Of a stretch of DNA of 64,000 nucleotides, positions 51,326 to 64,000 are shown one piece after another. Under the pieces are notes generated by a model that saw only the letters and a program-made list of their open reading frames with translations, did no database searches and was not told the origin of the DNA. A program made the translations under genes and the position numbers. Each line of letters begins with the position of its first letter. Positions within the stretch are counted from its first letter, which is position 1. Origin of the DNA: Misgurnus anguillicaudatus (Eukaryota; Chordata; Actinopteri; Cypriniformes; Cobitidae); contig NC_073354.2 of NCBI RefSeq assembly GCF_027580225.2, positions 5,680,001-5,744,000 of the forward strand, in the 5' to 3' direction.

Positions 51326-52846
51326 AGAGATGTAAAGATTACCGGTTTTATGGTTAACAACGATAAATGTGTTCATCGATCAGTACAACTGCACCATTTT
51401 TTATTACTGTCTAACCGTGCCAGTGTCACGGCTTGAAAACCCCTGTCCAGCATCAACCAATAAACAATAACGTGAGACAGACACATTAATTCACGTCTGC
51501 TCCCATGAGTCACTGACTAGATATTCAAATCCAAATACATTTCATATTATAGAATATTGTACCTGCAGTATTTGACTAGACCAGAAATATACTAAAAACT
51601 AAAAATAGTTGCCTAAAGTTAGAAGTGCAGTTCTGTTTTTACGCATGTGCGATGGTCTGCCGGATTTTTGTAACCGTGCATACTTTTTATGCGTAGGTCG
51701 CACATGTGCTACAGGAGAACGTAGTATGCATTGTGTTGCAATGCACATGTGTCAAATGTTTGTGTAAATGTACGCATCAAATAAATCTAGTTGGATGTTT
51801 GTGAGTATTGAATAGCCATGGTACAGGAGAAAAACATTAGAAGCAGATTGAAGATTACACTTGTACCAGTACAGATTCTGAGCAACATGACTTTCTGTCC
51901 TCAGGCACACCATTAGTGTCTCTCTTACAGAAAGCGCTGGTACCAACCTGGTTTCTTATCCAGGCACTCCTGCAATTTCCCATGAGAAATGGGCTAGCAC
52001 ATACAGATGCTGGCCTTTGCAGTATCTTTATCTGTCCTCCTTCAGCGTGGTCTTCCTGTGAGCTTCCTCCTCACAGCGGCCTGCACTGCTTTCCTTCCGC
52101 TGTGGATTATTCTATGACGCAAGCAACAGCTTTCCTGTCAGGAAAAGATATTTATGCCTGCAGCACACCTTGCAAATTCATAAAACTCAGTTTGGACCTT
52201 TTATATACTGTTAAAAGATATAATTACGTTAAAAGGTCACAAGTTACATATGTGAAATGCACACTTGCGGACCATTTTAAACAGTAAACTGACACAAAGA
52301 CATTAATTGGTTTCATTCCACATACAACAACATCTGAACCCTCTTCTTTCTCCACAGTTGTAAACACTGGAGCGGTAGTTTCATATACCTCATGTGTGAA
52401 CTTTCAATGTAATCACATAATACGTAAGGTCATGCTGCCGTGTTAAAGAAATTGTTTCAGTAGAAAATGTCGAAAATATATCGGTTGGGATCATTTGAAG
52501 CCCTTTGAAGCTGCATTGAAACTGTAAACTGTTGAGGTCTACTAAAGTCCACTATATATGGGGAAAAATCCTGGAATGTTTTTCTCAAAAAACTAATTTT
52601 TTTCTCGACTGAACAAAGACAGACAAACATCTTGGATGACATGGGGATAAGTACATTTTTGAAAGTAGGGTATTCCTTTAAAGAGGCCATAAAACTAAAT
52701 TTGGTTTATATATTAAAGGGGACATTCCACAAGATGTTTTTAAGATATTAAAATAAATCTTTGATGTTCCCAGAGTACATATGTGTACATATGTGTATAT
52801 GTATAAGTTTGAGCTTAAAATACCATATAGGTAATTTATTGTGGCA

Positions 52847-53859
52847 TAGGGTTGTGCCGATAGACGATAGTATCGTGTATCGACGATCTTCAGACAGATC
52901 GCCAATGGCAGGCTTTCATGGCGATAGTCAAGACGATAGTTGGCGAATGGTTATTATTATTATTATTATCATCATAGTTTTATATTAACACCAACAATGC
53001 ATGCTTTTCCTCACATGAGGGTTTGTGGGCTTCACTTTACGCGGAGAGCTTGTATAGAGAGAAATCCTTCTTGCACGTACCTGCACTTAATGCGCGCGTC
53101 TTGGTCTCCACTAAATCCAGCGCGCCGCGTCATGAGCAGCTGCGCTTCTCTCTGTCTGACGTGCACGCGCTCTCGCGTCCGTCCGCAGTCTAAACATAAA
53201 CTAAAGTAGTAATCCTTATTTGTTCAGTTTAATGCGTTTCATGCGAGCTGATGCATGCAAACTTTACTTTTTGTTTAAAATATGACCCGCTGCATATTAG
53301 CGCCTCTCTCACTCTCGCGTACGTGCAGAGAGCTGCGCTCTGTCTGAAGTCAGATCACTAGGTATTAATGATATAGTTTATGATATGCATTTCAATGAGT
53401 TGTAGCAACACGTCCCTCGTGTTTAATATATGATTGTGTTTAAAATATGATCGCGTTCCGCCGGACCGATGCGTTTAAAAAGGCACCTCATGAGAGCACA
53501 ACTGCTTGACACGTGTAGTCTTCTGCAACAGCACTAAATAAATACATTGAATAGTTTGTATGTGCGCGGACGTGTGTGTGCGTGCGCAGATGCATGTTTT
53601 TACAGTTATTAAGTAATCATGGTTAGGGTTTTAATGACGCGCTCGCTTTAATGGCATCAGGTTTAAGAAGGTTGCGGTCATGACGGTGTTACGGTCTTGT
53701 TTTTTTGTCCACCCATCAAGTGACTTGTTATAATGAGTAACAATTAACAAATAAAACAATTAGTAAACTACTGCCCCGCCCCCCGATAATATCGTGTATC
53801 GCCGATCTCACAGGCTGACGATAGGACGATCTAAAAATAGGGCATATCGCCCAACACTA
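52847..53859 (+). mobile_element. hAT-like element, minisatellite-free relative of 45221-46303
   Basis: Ends TAGGGTTGTGCCGATAG and 'ggcatatcgcccaacacta'. Perfect 8-bp duplication TTGTGGCA at 52839-52846 and 53860-53867. CpG-rich interior. A single motif 'aatgcgcgcgtcttggtctc' at 53089-53108 corresponds to one unit of the 45370 array in reverse complement. Confidence 0.9.
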
Positions 53860-54128
53860 TTGTGGCATGTTAAAATAGGCACTTTATGGGTCTGAGCAAA
53901 AATGCACTGTTTCTCACGCTGTAGACAAGACAGAGCATCAAGAGGGAGATTCTCTCACGAAAGAAGATAGTAAGCGATTTTCAGCATTATATATTTGAAC
54001 AAGTTTAAAAAGTCAATCATCTGTTTTATGCATACTAAATACATGTTTATCAGCAGATGGGGAACATTGTGGAATAAAAATAAAGACTTTTAGGTCTCAT
54101 GCTGCCAGTGTTTTAAACAGGCACAATT

Positions 54129-54900
54129 AGGGGTGGGCGATAAACCGGTAGACATAATTAACCAGTAGAAATTTGTCAACCGATAGAGATTTTGGACTAT
54201 CATTTCTATCGAGGTTACGCGCCCACGTCACGCTCCTGTGCGCCGTGGTCGTGAAAACGTAACGTTTGTACACGTATTTAAGCACTTCAGTTTTAAAACA
54301 AGTTATTTTAAGCCATTGACACACAGACAACAGATCCGTATGCGTGCGTTCTTTCTGTGTGTCAGGAGCGGACAAGTTGCGCAACCGCTGCGCTTTCTGT
54401 CTGTGAGAAGCGCGTAAGTCGCGCGACCGCTGCTCATTAAGCTCGTGAGCATTTTTCCGCTTTATTGGCCTTAAATACACATGCGTCAAAATTCCTCATA
54501 AACACGACCAGTTAGGTCTTAAGAGAAAGTAAACAGCTAAAAGAGAAAGCGCATGTGTAAAAGTGTATTGAATCCGGGCTTTGGTCTTAAAGGGGAAGTT
54601 ACCTAATTTTGCTCCTGTCTGTCACTCGTGTTAATCAAACAGCATTGAGAGAAAATCTCTCACTGCTCCTGATTAAATCACTTTTCTACCTTAAATAAAA
54701 ATATATATAGGCCTATACATACATGCATAATTATTTATGATCATTCTTATATCATTGACTGTTTATCTTCAGAGAGCTTGAGTGTTGATTGTTTTTATCT
54801 TCTTTCTATGCTTGTATATGTTTTTTTGTGAGAATTATGAACATTTCTATGGTATTAAAGATCCTATCGTCGTGCTACTGTTTGTGTTTGAGGTAATACA
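54129..54900. repeat. Probable hAT-type insertion, one end only
   Basis: Begins 'taggggtgggcgataaaccg', a hAT-like terminus. The opposite end is not evident. It is CpG-rich, with the duplicated 'gcgcaaccgctgcgctttct' and 'gcgcgaccgctgctcatta' segments. Sits inside 52717-55191. Confidence 0.4.
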
Positions 54901-55199
54901 AACGCGTTGTGCTGTCAGTCATTCTTTCTCTCTGTCTATCGCACTTGTGAGGCCGCGTCATGGTTGGATAGCGCAGATGAAGGGGTGGTATCATTATAAT
55001 AAGATCCCCTTAATATGTCATGGGGGGAGCAAAATCCGAATGACGTATATATTCACATGCTTGCAGAGAGAGCCTTACCAAAACAAAGTTACAGGGTTGC
55101 TATTTTTATGTTTTCCGAGTTGGTAGAAGCACTGGGGACCCGATTATAGCACTTAAACATGGAAAAAGTCTGATTTTCATGGAATGTCCCCTTGAATGT

Positions 55200-57270
55200 A
55201 TATATTGGCATTACAGTCCTGCAGTTCCAGCAGATGTATGCATTCATAATTGACAGACTTTTCCTTTTAGGAAAACAGACCACAAATAGTGAGAAAATGT
55301 GAAAGTGGAAATGTTTAGGTGGCCACCCAGGACAAATTTTAAGACAAATAGTATAATTTAGGTTGTGGCTGAATCACCATGGTCGGTGAATGTTGTCACC
55401 GGCAAAATGAACTAAGAGAAAACATTGTGGCAACCTAAATATTACATTTCAAACTCCTCCTTACTGCAACTAACCCGTACTATAGTGGGATTTTATATAT
55501 TTAGATTTATATAGTTAGATTTACTAACAGCCTCTTTTGCTGTTAAAAACTACTGTCAGGATTTACTAAAGAAAAATTTGTTTCTGTGATTGTAAGGTGT
55601 TTCCCTTCAGGTGCTAAAATAGTGGTAGGAGAGTACACTATACAAATGAGTCACACAACTCTATTTACTAAGATTTGTACTCGCCAATTTACTGGTATTT
55701 GCGCAATTATTTAACGTGTAAAAAGCATGTCTTAAACCCTACGTTAATTTGCGCTGCTCTTGTGCTGTAGATTGCATTGGTCATTATTGGAAATGAGAGT
55801 TTTGCACCCGCACAACACTTTTTAATGTGCCCTTGTCAGTAAATCACCTTCAAAAATTTTCGCCCCCATTGGTGTGGTGAAATGGTATTGGGAAAATTTC
55901 TCACCCCAGCTTCATGCACCTTTAAAATCAACGCTAGACAAGATAAGGAAACGGTAGGAAAATCTGCGTTAGCACTTTTTGGTAATATTCTCATAAACTT
56001 TATTTGAAATCAACCTAATGCAAACAAAACAGGTTCCTGGAAATGGGTAGCTTTGGTGAACTGTTGTATATTTAGTTATCATTGACAGTGCATTATTGTG
56101 CCGCTCTTTCTACAACGCATTGACCTTGGCCTGTCATGTTAACAATTATTGTTGATATGTTGACACAACAGCAGCCAAACAAATGGAAAGGCCATTTCCT
56201 TTATTGCCTCGTGTTGCATGAGCTATTACCCCATTTTCACAAAAAAATCTGGGAATGACACAAAGTGTGTTTGTGTTCACGAGCAACTCCATGCGTATCT
56301 GATCCTTTGATCCGAACCAGTTACTTCAGTAGACGATCATTCAGTCTCTTTAATCAGCATCTCTGTCTCTCTCTGTGTGTGTGTGTGTGTGCTGTGTGTT
56401 GTCATTGGTGTGGTAATTTGTCTTTAAGTAGCTGTGCTGGTAGTTAAGGCATGCTGGGTCAAACAAGAGCCTCAGTCATGCTGGGCTTTCAGGCGACCAG
56501 CTGCATACACCACCCAAAACCGCTCCACCCAAAACCACTGAACTCCGTCCTTTGTAAAAATACATACTTTCATAATGCTTTCATTCTTAGAGCTGGGCAG
56601 ACACAGTCACTTTTTGGTGGATGTATTATGCATGTGTAAATGTGTATGTATTTTACCAGCCTGCTAAACCCTCTCATTTGGTTTGAGTGGTGAGACAGCA
56701 TTCATTGCCTTTTTAGGTCTGTTTCAGTTTGCAAGCATGTGCAATGCAAGTCTTCATAATTTAGTCAAAAAAATTAATAAAACTGCTTTACTTTGAGCTT
56801 AAACGTAGTAATATCATGAGATTTCATGATGGCTGTCACAATTTTGCTGTGAAATGTATATCATTGGAGGAAATATTGGAGTTTTTTTACCAATACTGAT
56901 CTTAGTATGTGTATAATAATAATTAACGCTTTAACAACAACTAAGGCTATGTTTACACAACAACGATCAGAGTTTTTCCTGGTCCAAAATGAGGTGGAGG
57001 TGGTACTATTCTGATCCACACATACTGTACACAGGAAATTTTTGAAAATATACATACATACAGGTCATTGAAGGTGCTTGAATCTATTTTATGTATAAGT
57101 TTTCTGGGGAAAAAAGCCATATTCCCTGTGTAGTGTAGGATGATATCATATCATTTCTAGACTTTTTAAGCACACGTGCTAAACTGTTCGCTTTAAATGC
57201 TTATGTCCTCTGTATGCGAATGTGATTCATACCAAAATGCTTTTTTGCATAGTTGTATTTGAGACATGAA
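55200..57270. other. tiam2 intron sequence, no gene recognised
   Basis: AT-rich with a (GT)n run at about 56373-56391. No convincing inverted repeat or coding frame. Confidence 0.4.
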
Positions 57271-57277
57271 AACATCC

Positions 57278-57545
57278 CGGGTTACATATGTAACTGTTGT
57301 TCCCTGAGAAGGGAACGAGACGCTGCGTCTCCCTTGCCATACTTCCTGCGTCCCTGTAATGCCGTCTTTGGTAATATTTTAGATAGCGATATACTTCCTG
57401 GCTCCTGCGTCACCCGGTCTTTGTCGTTAAGCCTCACCATTGGTTGAATTTGATATACACATTCAGACGCACTTACCGGCGGAGGCATCCCCAAAGTGTC
57501 ACCGCAGTGATGCAGCACGAGTTCCTCGAAAGGGAACTGTAACAA
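57278..57545. repeat. Cyprinid GTTCCCTGAGAAGGGAACG repeat
   Basis: 'gggttacatatgtaactgtt' and 'gttccctgagaagggaacga' at the left, and 'gttcctcgaaagggaactgt' at the right, form inverted GTTCCC ends. A common moderately GC-rich short repeat. The minus-strand frame in it is incidental. Confidence 0.6.
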
Positions 57546-58112
57546 TTTATCTTAAAAAAGGTAACACGATGTAACCTTGTTCTCACTTGAAATGTTTCCC
57601 CACATTTAGTCCAGGGTATTGGACATGGAAAGTCATTGAAAGGTCCTTGAATTTGAAGTTAACTAAGGTGTGGGAACCCTGTGTACATATGGCGCAACAA
57701 TACACTTTACACGCAACATATTTTTTGTGTTTAATAATTAAATGATTAAAAGAAAATGACAAATTAACTTTTTTATTTTATAAAACATTAAATTAATTAA
57801 AAACAACATATTAGCAGTGTTCATTTACAGTTAAAAAACAGCAAAGTTTAAAATCAAATGAAATATAACTTTGGTGATATCATGGCTTCAGTCATTGCAT
57901 TTATATTTATATAACTTGTCAACAATTCGTAAATAATTTGCGTTACTAAGTCTTAATAAATGCGGAAAAAAGGTCTTTCATGTCCTAAGTTATGCTCCAA
58001 TTGATTCACTGAACTCTCTCTGATTGATTCGCTTGGTGACTGAATTGTTTTAAGCGTTCATTAAAACGAATCGATTTTAAGAATCATTTGTTTTCATGTC
58101 ATGGTCACATTG

Positions 58113-58539
58113 GCTGTGTCCGAAAACTCCAAATTGCTGCCTTCTGAGGCAGCTTTCCAAGGCAGGAAGGCATCAAGGCATGTTCGAATTCAATGTTTGG
58201 TTTACTTCCTGTCTCCTGAGATACCTATGCGTGGACGTACATTAAGAATGTGATTGGTCGAGCCCGGTCGAGTTCGAAAAAATAAAATGGCGGCCAAGGA
58301 CGCGACTGGACAACCAATTTAGTGTAAATAAAGGTAGATTTTCACTTTTAACACCTTTAAATTGCATTTCTAGCGAGAAATTAGTAGTTATCACAAATGC
58401 GATCTCTGTTTATATTTCAAACACGCTGCCTTTGAAGTGTGTTCGAAAGTCTTTGTCTGAGCTGCCTTCATGCCTCCGAAGTCATTTCCTCATGAGGCAG
58501 CGAGGCAACGAGTCACTGCCTTGAGTTTTCGGACGCAGC
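58113..58539. mobile_element. MITE with GGCTGTGTCCGAAAACTC ends
   Basis: Left end ggctgtgtccgaaaactcc, right end 'gagttttcggacgcagc', inverted. Sub-terminal 'gctgccttctgaggcagc' and 'catgaggcagcgaggcaac' echo each other. 'aaaatggcggccaagga' in the centre. Flanks share ATTG only. Confidence 0.68.
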
Positions 58540-60410
58540 GATTGTGTTAAATCCGCTAAATCCGCTGTTATATGCATGCCAGGCCAGTAGATGGCAATGT
58601 TATCTGGTAAAGAAACACTACAAGCCTGCGCACATATGAACAGAGCGATAATAAAAATTATTAAGAGCGCATTTTGTTCAGAGAGGTAGGTTAATTATTA
58701 CAAGGGACCTTGGATTATAAAGTGTCAAAATTTTGTAAACTGTTGGAGAAGCGGTAATACATTCAAAACACTTTGTTGTTTTGTTTACACAGAGATGACA
58801 AGGTGTCGTTATCAAAAACTTGCACTTTGAAACCTGTCTTCTAAAGTATGTGTTTTCAGGGCCCCAAAATGCTGTCGATGTGTAAACAAACAGCCAAACT
58901 TTCCAGTTTAAAATGTTGTTGTGTAAATGACCCCCAAGTGTTAAAGTGAGTTGTAAAGCACTGCCATAAGCACCTAACCAAATATTCAAATGTTTGTTAT
59001 CCCAAGAAAGTCAGACGAGTTTGTTGATGACAGAATTGAAACTTTTGTTTTTTTCTTAGAATAAGTAGCAATGTTGATGTCTCCTGTAGTGTAGTGCTAC
59101 AGATTAAAAGTCTTTGACGCTCAGTGTCAAGAGCAGATGCAAATACCTATACATAACAATACACATGCAGCCATGCATCCTTCAACAAGTGTCTTTGACG
59201 CATCACATGGCCAATCTTGTTGGATTCTTGTAAAGTTTGGCGCAGCGCACTTATGTTTAGTTTGAGCTGAATAAATTGCACGGGTCAAGGGTGACTGATC
59301 TCACTCTTTGGGGCAGCAGATGGTCAATGTGACACAAAGAGAGATGCACAATGTGAGCGACTTCCATTCAGATCATCTTTTCTCAATGGGACGGCACGCA
59401 CATCCCACAATGCCCTCTGCTGCCCAGCGTCTGAAAACCGACAGAACTCATTGGCTGCCTCTCTTACAAAGCCACAGTGTGACGTGAACTGAAGCATAAC
59501 GTCACACCGCCTGCTGGTACTTATCATAATGAAACAGACACCCGTCTCCCTGCTGCATCTCAAACACGCTGTTGCTTGCTTCATTGACGCTTACTCCAGG
59601 GTTAAAAGTCAAATTTGCGATTTTAGTCCCCTCCATACAATGTGAAACCTAAATAAAAAGTTTTTGTTAACAAAAATTTTAACCTAACATATTTGAAAAG
59701 ACTTAAACTTATACAAATTCATTGCTACTAGATCACAATATATCTAGATAGCTAAGAGAAATGTATATATTCAAATAACTAAAAAAACAAATAGTCCTAT
59801 TAAAAGTTCACCAAATAATTTTAAGGAAAAATACCAATTGAAAATAAATATGTTTAACTATAGTTTTAAACTTTAACCCTCCCAACCAAACCCCAATATT
59901 CTCTTTAGCTGAATGGTTGTATATGGTTTGAATCCCTTCTCATTCCTAACCCTCAATAACCAGGATATGAGAATTCCCAAGCAGCCAGGATCACCTTATC
60001 CCAACACTGAACATATATATACTGCTCATTACTATTTGGATTTTTTCCCAAAACCGCTTAGGGCTTCAAGACAAAACAATGTTACCACAAGCATATTCAT
60101 AAAATTTTATGTACGATCCAAACATGTTCCTTGGAGGGATTGAGCTACTAAATCATTACGACTCAAGCCATAAAAATAAAAAGAAAATTGTGAGGAATTT
60201 CCTAGCCTGAAAATAAACAGTGGGGTTGTATGAAGTCTGCCCTTGTAAAGCTTTGCAGGGCTACGTCATGGAATGTGGCAGTGGGACAGAAGCGTGAGGG
60301 GTTGTTTAAGTTTGGGGGTGGGAATGGGGCTTCCTAATCCAGACTGCGCTCCACACAAGAGCTGGCTGTGTTTCTGACATACGCTCCACCCTTCCTCTGT
60401 TTCTTCACAG
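58540..60410. other. tiam2 intron sequence, no gene recognised
   Basis: Mostly AT-rich. 59280-59590 is more balanced, with 'gtgacgtgaactgaagcata' and 'acgtcac' (CRE-like half sites) and could be regulatory; no further support. Confidence 0.35.
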
Positions 60411-60595
60411 ATGAGCGATGGAGAGCAAGAGCAACAGCTGTGTTAGAGAGACACTGAAAGGAGGAGGGTCTCACTAAGGGTCAGATGCTGCACCGGGCTG
60501 GAGCACAGAGAGAAGTTGATCGTAGAGAGCAGCAGGAAAAGAGGACTGCGAGTAAACGCATCTGAAAGGAATATGAGGAAATATCTCTGTCTGCT
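60411..60595 (+). other. tiam2: Candidate noncoding tiam2 exon
   Basis: A strong acceptor (cttcctctgtttcttcacag) ends at 60410. The following purine-rich 185 nt reads 'atgagcgatggagagcaaga' with a stop after eleven codons and ends at a possible donor GTGAGA at 60596. It would be 5'UTR carrying a short upstream ORF. Splice prediction only. Confidence 0.4.
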
Positions 60596-60829
60596 GTGAG
60601 AACTGCCTTTATAACAGGTCACTACATAATACTTTTTGTTTAAATCTGTGTGTGTGTTGACAGATGTTTTCTAAATATGTATCATGGTAATGATATGAAA
60701 TTATTTGATAAATGGATAGATAAATGGATATATGTTGTAGTAATACCATGCTTTTTGTAATAGCACTAGAAGTAGCATTTGTAGTATTATGAGATTAAAT
60801 GGATAGATAGAAAGATAGTTGGATGTATG

Positions 60830-61990
<1,161 letters not shown>

Positions 61991-62103
61991 ACAGACAGGT
62001 CATATGAATACCACATGTATGCTTTTGAATATGCACTTTATTTGTACTATAAGATGAATAGATACTCATCTGTCTCTTTGTTTCATTGTTTTTTTCCATC
62101 AGA

Positions 62104-63201
62104 ATGGGTAACACTGATAGTCATTCCAGCAGTTTTATCCCAGGTAAGGGTAAGTCCGGCTCAATGAAGCTGCACACTCATAAGGAGGACACCCTCTCCC
62201 CACACACTTGGTGGAGGAACAGTAAGAGCACCCCTGAATGCAAAGGCAGAAATGGTATTTCATCGCACAAGAACAGTCAGCCTTACATCTCCCATCATTA
62301 CGACTGCATTAAAGGAGGAGCTGGCGACAGAATGTACACAGAGAGCCACCAGGACTATAGCAACCTTTTGTTCCAGGGAAATGGTTTCTTTGTAGGATAT
62401 TCACAGCAGACCGGTTGCAGCATTCAGGATCCTGTAAAGAGACCCATCTCTGATGTGCCTGACATTAAGAGCAGTCCTAAAGTACTTTTGAGAGATGATG
62501 GAAGTCTCCGAGTGGAGTTTAGTAAAGCACGAAGGGAGCTGAATGTTGAGCTGCCAATGAGTGGTCATCTCACTGGACCTGTCGATGCTACCCAGAGGAC
62601 GAGTAATGGTAGCTCTCTTAGCTCTGAGGAATCATGGTATGACTCACCTTGGGGAAATGGGACAGAGCTTTGCGACAACGTCTTCACCGGCAGCCAGCCT
62701 TCCGACAACAGTAGCGGATACACCACACTCTCGTCCACACGTACAGTGGACTTTGAACAACCTGAGAACCCTATGGGTGGCCTCACGTGCCAAACCACAG
62801 TGCATGGGAGTGGGTACGCAAGCAGCGATTGCAATAGTAACGGATACACCTACCGCGCTGAAGATGACAGTGGCATTGGAGATTCGGTCCTTCTTCATTT
62901 AGAACACAATGGGTTTTCTGACCTCTACACAAATCCCAACGTGACAGCGCCATTCCCCACTGACGGCATTCCAACCACGGATTGTCTCAAGAACCGCCCT
63001 CATCTCCAAGATTCTCTGACCTCAACCCTGGGTGTGAGTTCCCTGGAGGACATTAAGGAAGCCCAGCATTACACCTCCCTCACGCTGCCCTGTAGAAGAT
63101 CGGTTCCTGACGGGAACACAAGGAAGGACTCACTCAAAAGTCGTATCCGCCGCCTCAGCGATTGGACGGGAAGTCTGAGCAGGAAAAAGCGAAGACTGCA
63201 G
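62104..63201 (+). CDS. tiam2: tiam2 first coding exon
   Basis: Acceptor ttttttccatcag ends at 62102. ATG at 62104 is one base into the exon, and 366 codons end at CTGCAG before donor GTGAGA (63202). No upstream in-frame ATG in the exon; the large first coding exon is typical of TIAM genes. Confidence 0.95.
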
Positions 63202-64000
63202 GTGAGAAAATTATTGTGGTTTTGTTGGCAGCATAAGCTGTTACTTCTGCAGACCTTCCTGTTTAACTCTTATCTGTCATTATCATGCAGATGTTAGCAT
63301 AGACGGCATAATGCAGGGATGGGCAGCTTCGGTCCTGGAGGGCCGGTGTCCTGCAAAGTTTAGCTCCAACTTGCCTCAGCACACCTGCTTAAAAGTTTCT
63401 AGTATGCCTAGTAAGACCTTAACTGGCTGCTTCAGGTGTGTTTAATTATGGTTGGAGCTAAACTCTGTAGGACACCGGCCCTCCAGGACTGAAGTTGCCC
63501 ATCCCTGGCATAATATATCAATTTTATTAATTAGAGATTTTTTTAATTGGTCTACTTTTGGACTGAGTTTGATTCTTGCAAAGATGTTAACATAAGTAAT
63601 GACATTAGAGGACAGGTGTGAAAGCCTACAACATTGTCTCAACCATGTTATCATCTATTTCAGGAACCAATCAACGACTTCTCAGATGATTTCAATTGTG
63701 AAGCCGAGGGTAGGCAAGATGAATCCAGGCCATTTTGGAACCCCATGTCCTCCCAGAAACACCTAGACAGCTCCGGGTCCTTAACAGGACCATTTGGACA
63801 GCAGAACCAGGGTGCGCTTCAGAGGCAGGACATCTATGAGAACTTCATGCAGGGGCTGAAGACTTCATGCAGCAGCAGTGGAACGGCTGAGGGACTTCAG
63901 GTCTGGGAGGGTGATGGGGAACAGGGGGAGAGCAGCAGTGGCTCAATGGGCTCTTTGGAGCAAATGGACTTCCTCTTTCAGAAGGAGCAGGGGGTCGTGA
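62104..64000 (+). CDS. tiam2: TIAM2 Rac exchange factor, N-terminal part (runs off window)
   Basis: Joining 62104-63201 to 63664-64000 gives 478 codons in one frame. MGNTDS at the N-terminus fits the N-myristoylation pattern shared by TIAM1/TIAM2. TIAM2 landmarks follow: SSLSSEESWYDSPWGN (about 172-187), TLPCRR (about 331-336), KDSLKSRIRRLSDWTGSLSR (about 344-363), IYENFMQGL, and SLEQMDFLFQKEQGV just before the first PH domain. PH, coiled-coil, RBD, PDZ and DH-PH domains would lie beyond the window. By family it activates Rac1 at membranes and acts in neuronal morphology and migration. Tiam2a versus tiam2b cannot be told. Confidence 0.93.
63314..63507. mobile_element. hAT MITE in tiam2 coding intron
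   Basis: Ends CAGGGATGGGCAGCTTCGGT and 'gaagttgcccatccctg', inverted, with a flanking 8-bp repeat GCATAATG/GCATAATA (63306-63313, 63508-63515; one mismatch). Nearly palindromic over its length ('ggccggtgtcctgca', 'taggacaccggccctcc'). Confidence 0.85.
63664..64000 (+). CDS. tiam2: tiam2 second coding exon (partial)
   Basis: Acceptor catctatttcag ends at 63663. Open to the window edge (112 codons plus one base). Encodes EPINDFSDDF to KEQGVV, the segment that leads into the N-terminal PH domain of TIAM2. Confidence 0.93.

Larger units (their letters stand above)
52717..55191 (+). mobile_element. TTAA AGGGGTCATA MITE copy, expanded by insertions
   Basis: The left end aggggacattccac follows TTAA 52713-52716, and the right end 'tggaatgtcccc' precedes a decayed TTGA at 55192. 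The right part ('atagcacttaaacatggaaa') matches 21594-22070. Interrupted by the hAT element 52847-53859 and by unrelated sequence from about 53900 to 54900. Confidence 0.75.

Noticed and set aside
62561..62902. Alternative frames over the tiam2 exon
   Set aside because: Shadows of the conserved tiam2 frame.

Overview
The window is nuclear DNA from a bony fish, most likely a cypriniform (zebrafish/carp group). The protein-coding content is vertebrate with GT-AG introns, and most of the rest is young and old DNA transposons and MITE families of the kind abundant in cyprinid genomes. Nothing bacterial, plasmid or viral was recognised. All assignments come from reading the sequence; no database was searched.

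Genes. (1) An IPCEF1-like gene (CNKSR/IPCEF1 family) on the + strand, eleven coding exons from 3549 to 20076, assembled by following splice sites and frame. It gives a 394-residue protein with a PH domain, an acidic linker and the conserved C-terminal IPCEF1/CNKSR block, followed by a 3'UTR with poly(A) signals near 20600. (2) The 5' part of tiam2 (Rac guanine-nucleotide exchange factor) on the + strand: a probable noncoding first exon with a CpG-rich start near 35.4-35.6 kb, a probable second noncoding exon near 60.4 kb, the first coding exon 62104-63201, and a second coding exon from 63664 that runs off the window. The neighbourhood fits the vertebrate IPCEF1-CNKSR3-SCAF8-TIAM2 region.

Mobile DNA. 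1-3.3 kb: hAT and MITE copies upstream of ipcef1. 4.6-6.5 kb: a four-level nest of MITEs in an ipcef1 intron. 10-11 kb: a decayed Tc1. 15.8-17.8 kb: a nearly complete Tc1 with long inverted repeats inside another MITE. 20.8-25.6 kb (intergenic): nested TTAA-flanked MITEs and large foldbacks. 26218-33692: a hAT-type element with a perfect 8-bp target duplication, split by a nearly intact DIRS tyrosine-recombinase retrotransposon (27176-32735) and by a perfect 110-bp-arm palindrome. 35.6-62 kb (tiam2 introns): scattered hAT and TTAA elements, two related hAT-like elements of which one carries a 33-bp minisatellite, and a long GATA/GACA/GATG microsatellite tract just before the first tiam2 coding exon.

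The strongest observations are the complete terminal architecture of the DIRS element (inverted repeats plus an internal region that is the complement of both joined ends), the apparent birth of a minisatellite from a single motif inside a hAT MITE, and the many nested insertions that allow relative dating of repeat families.
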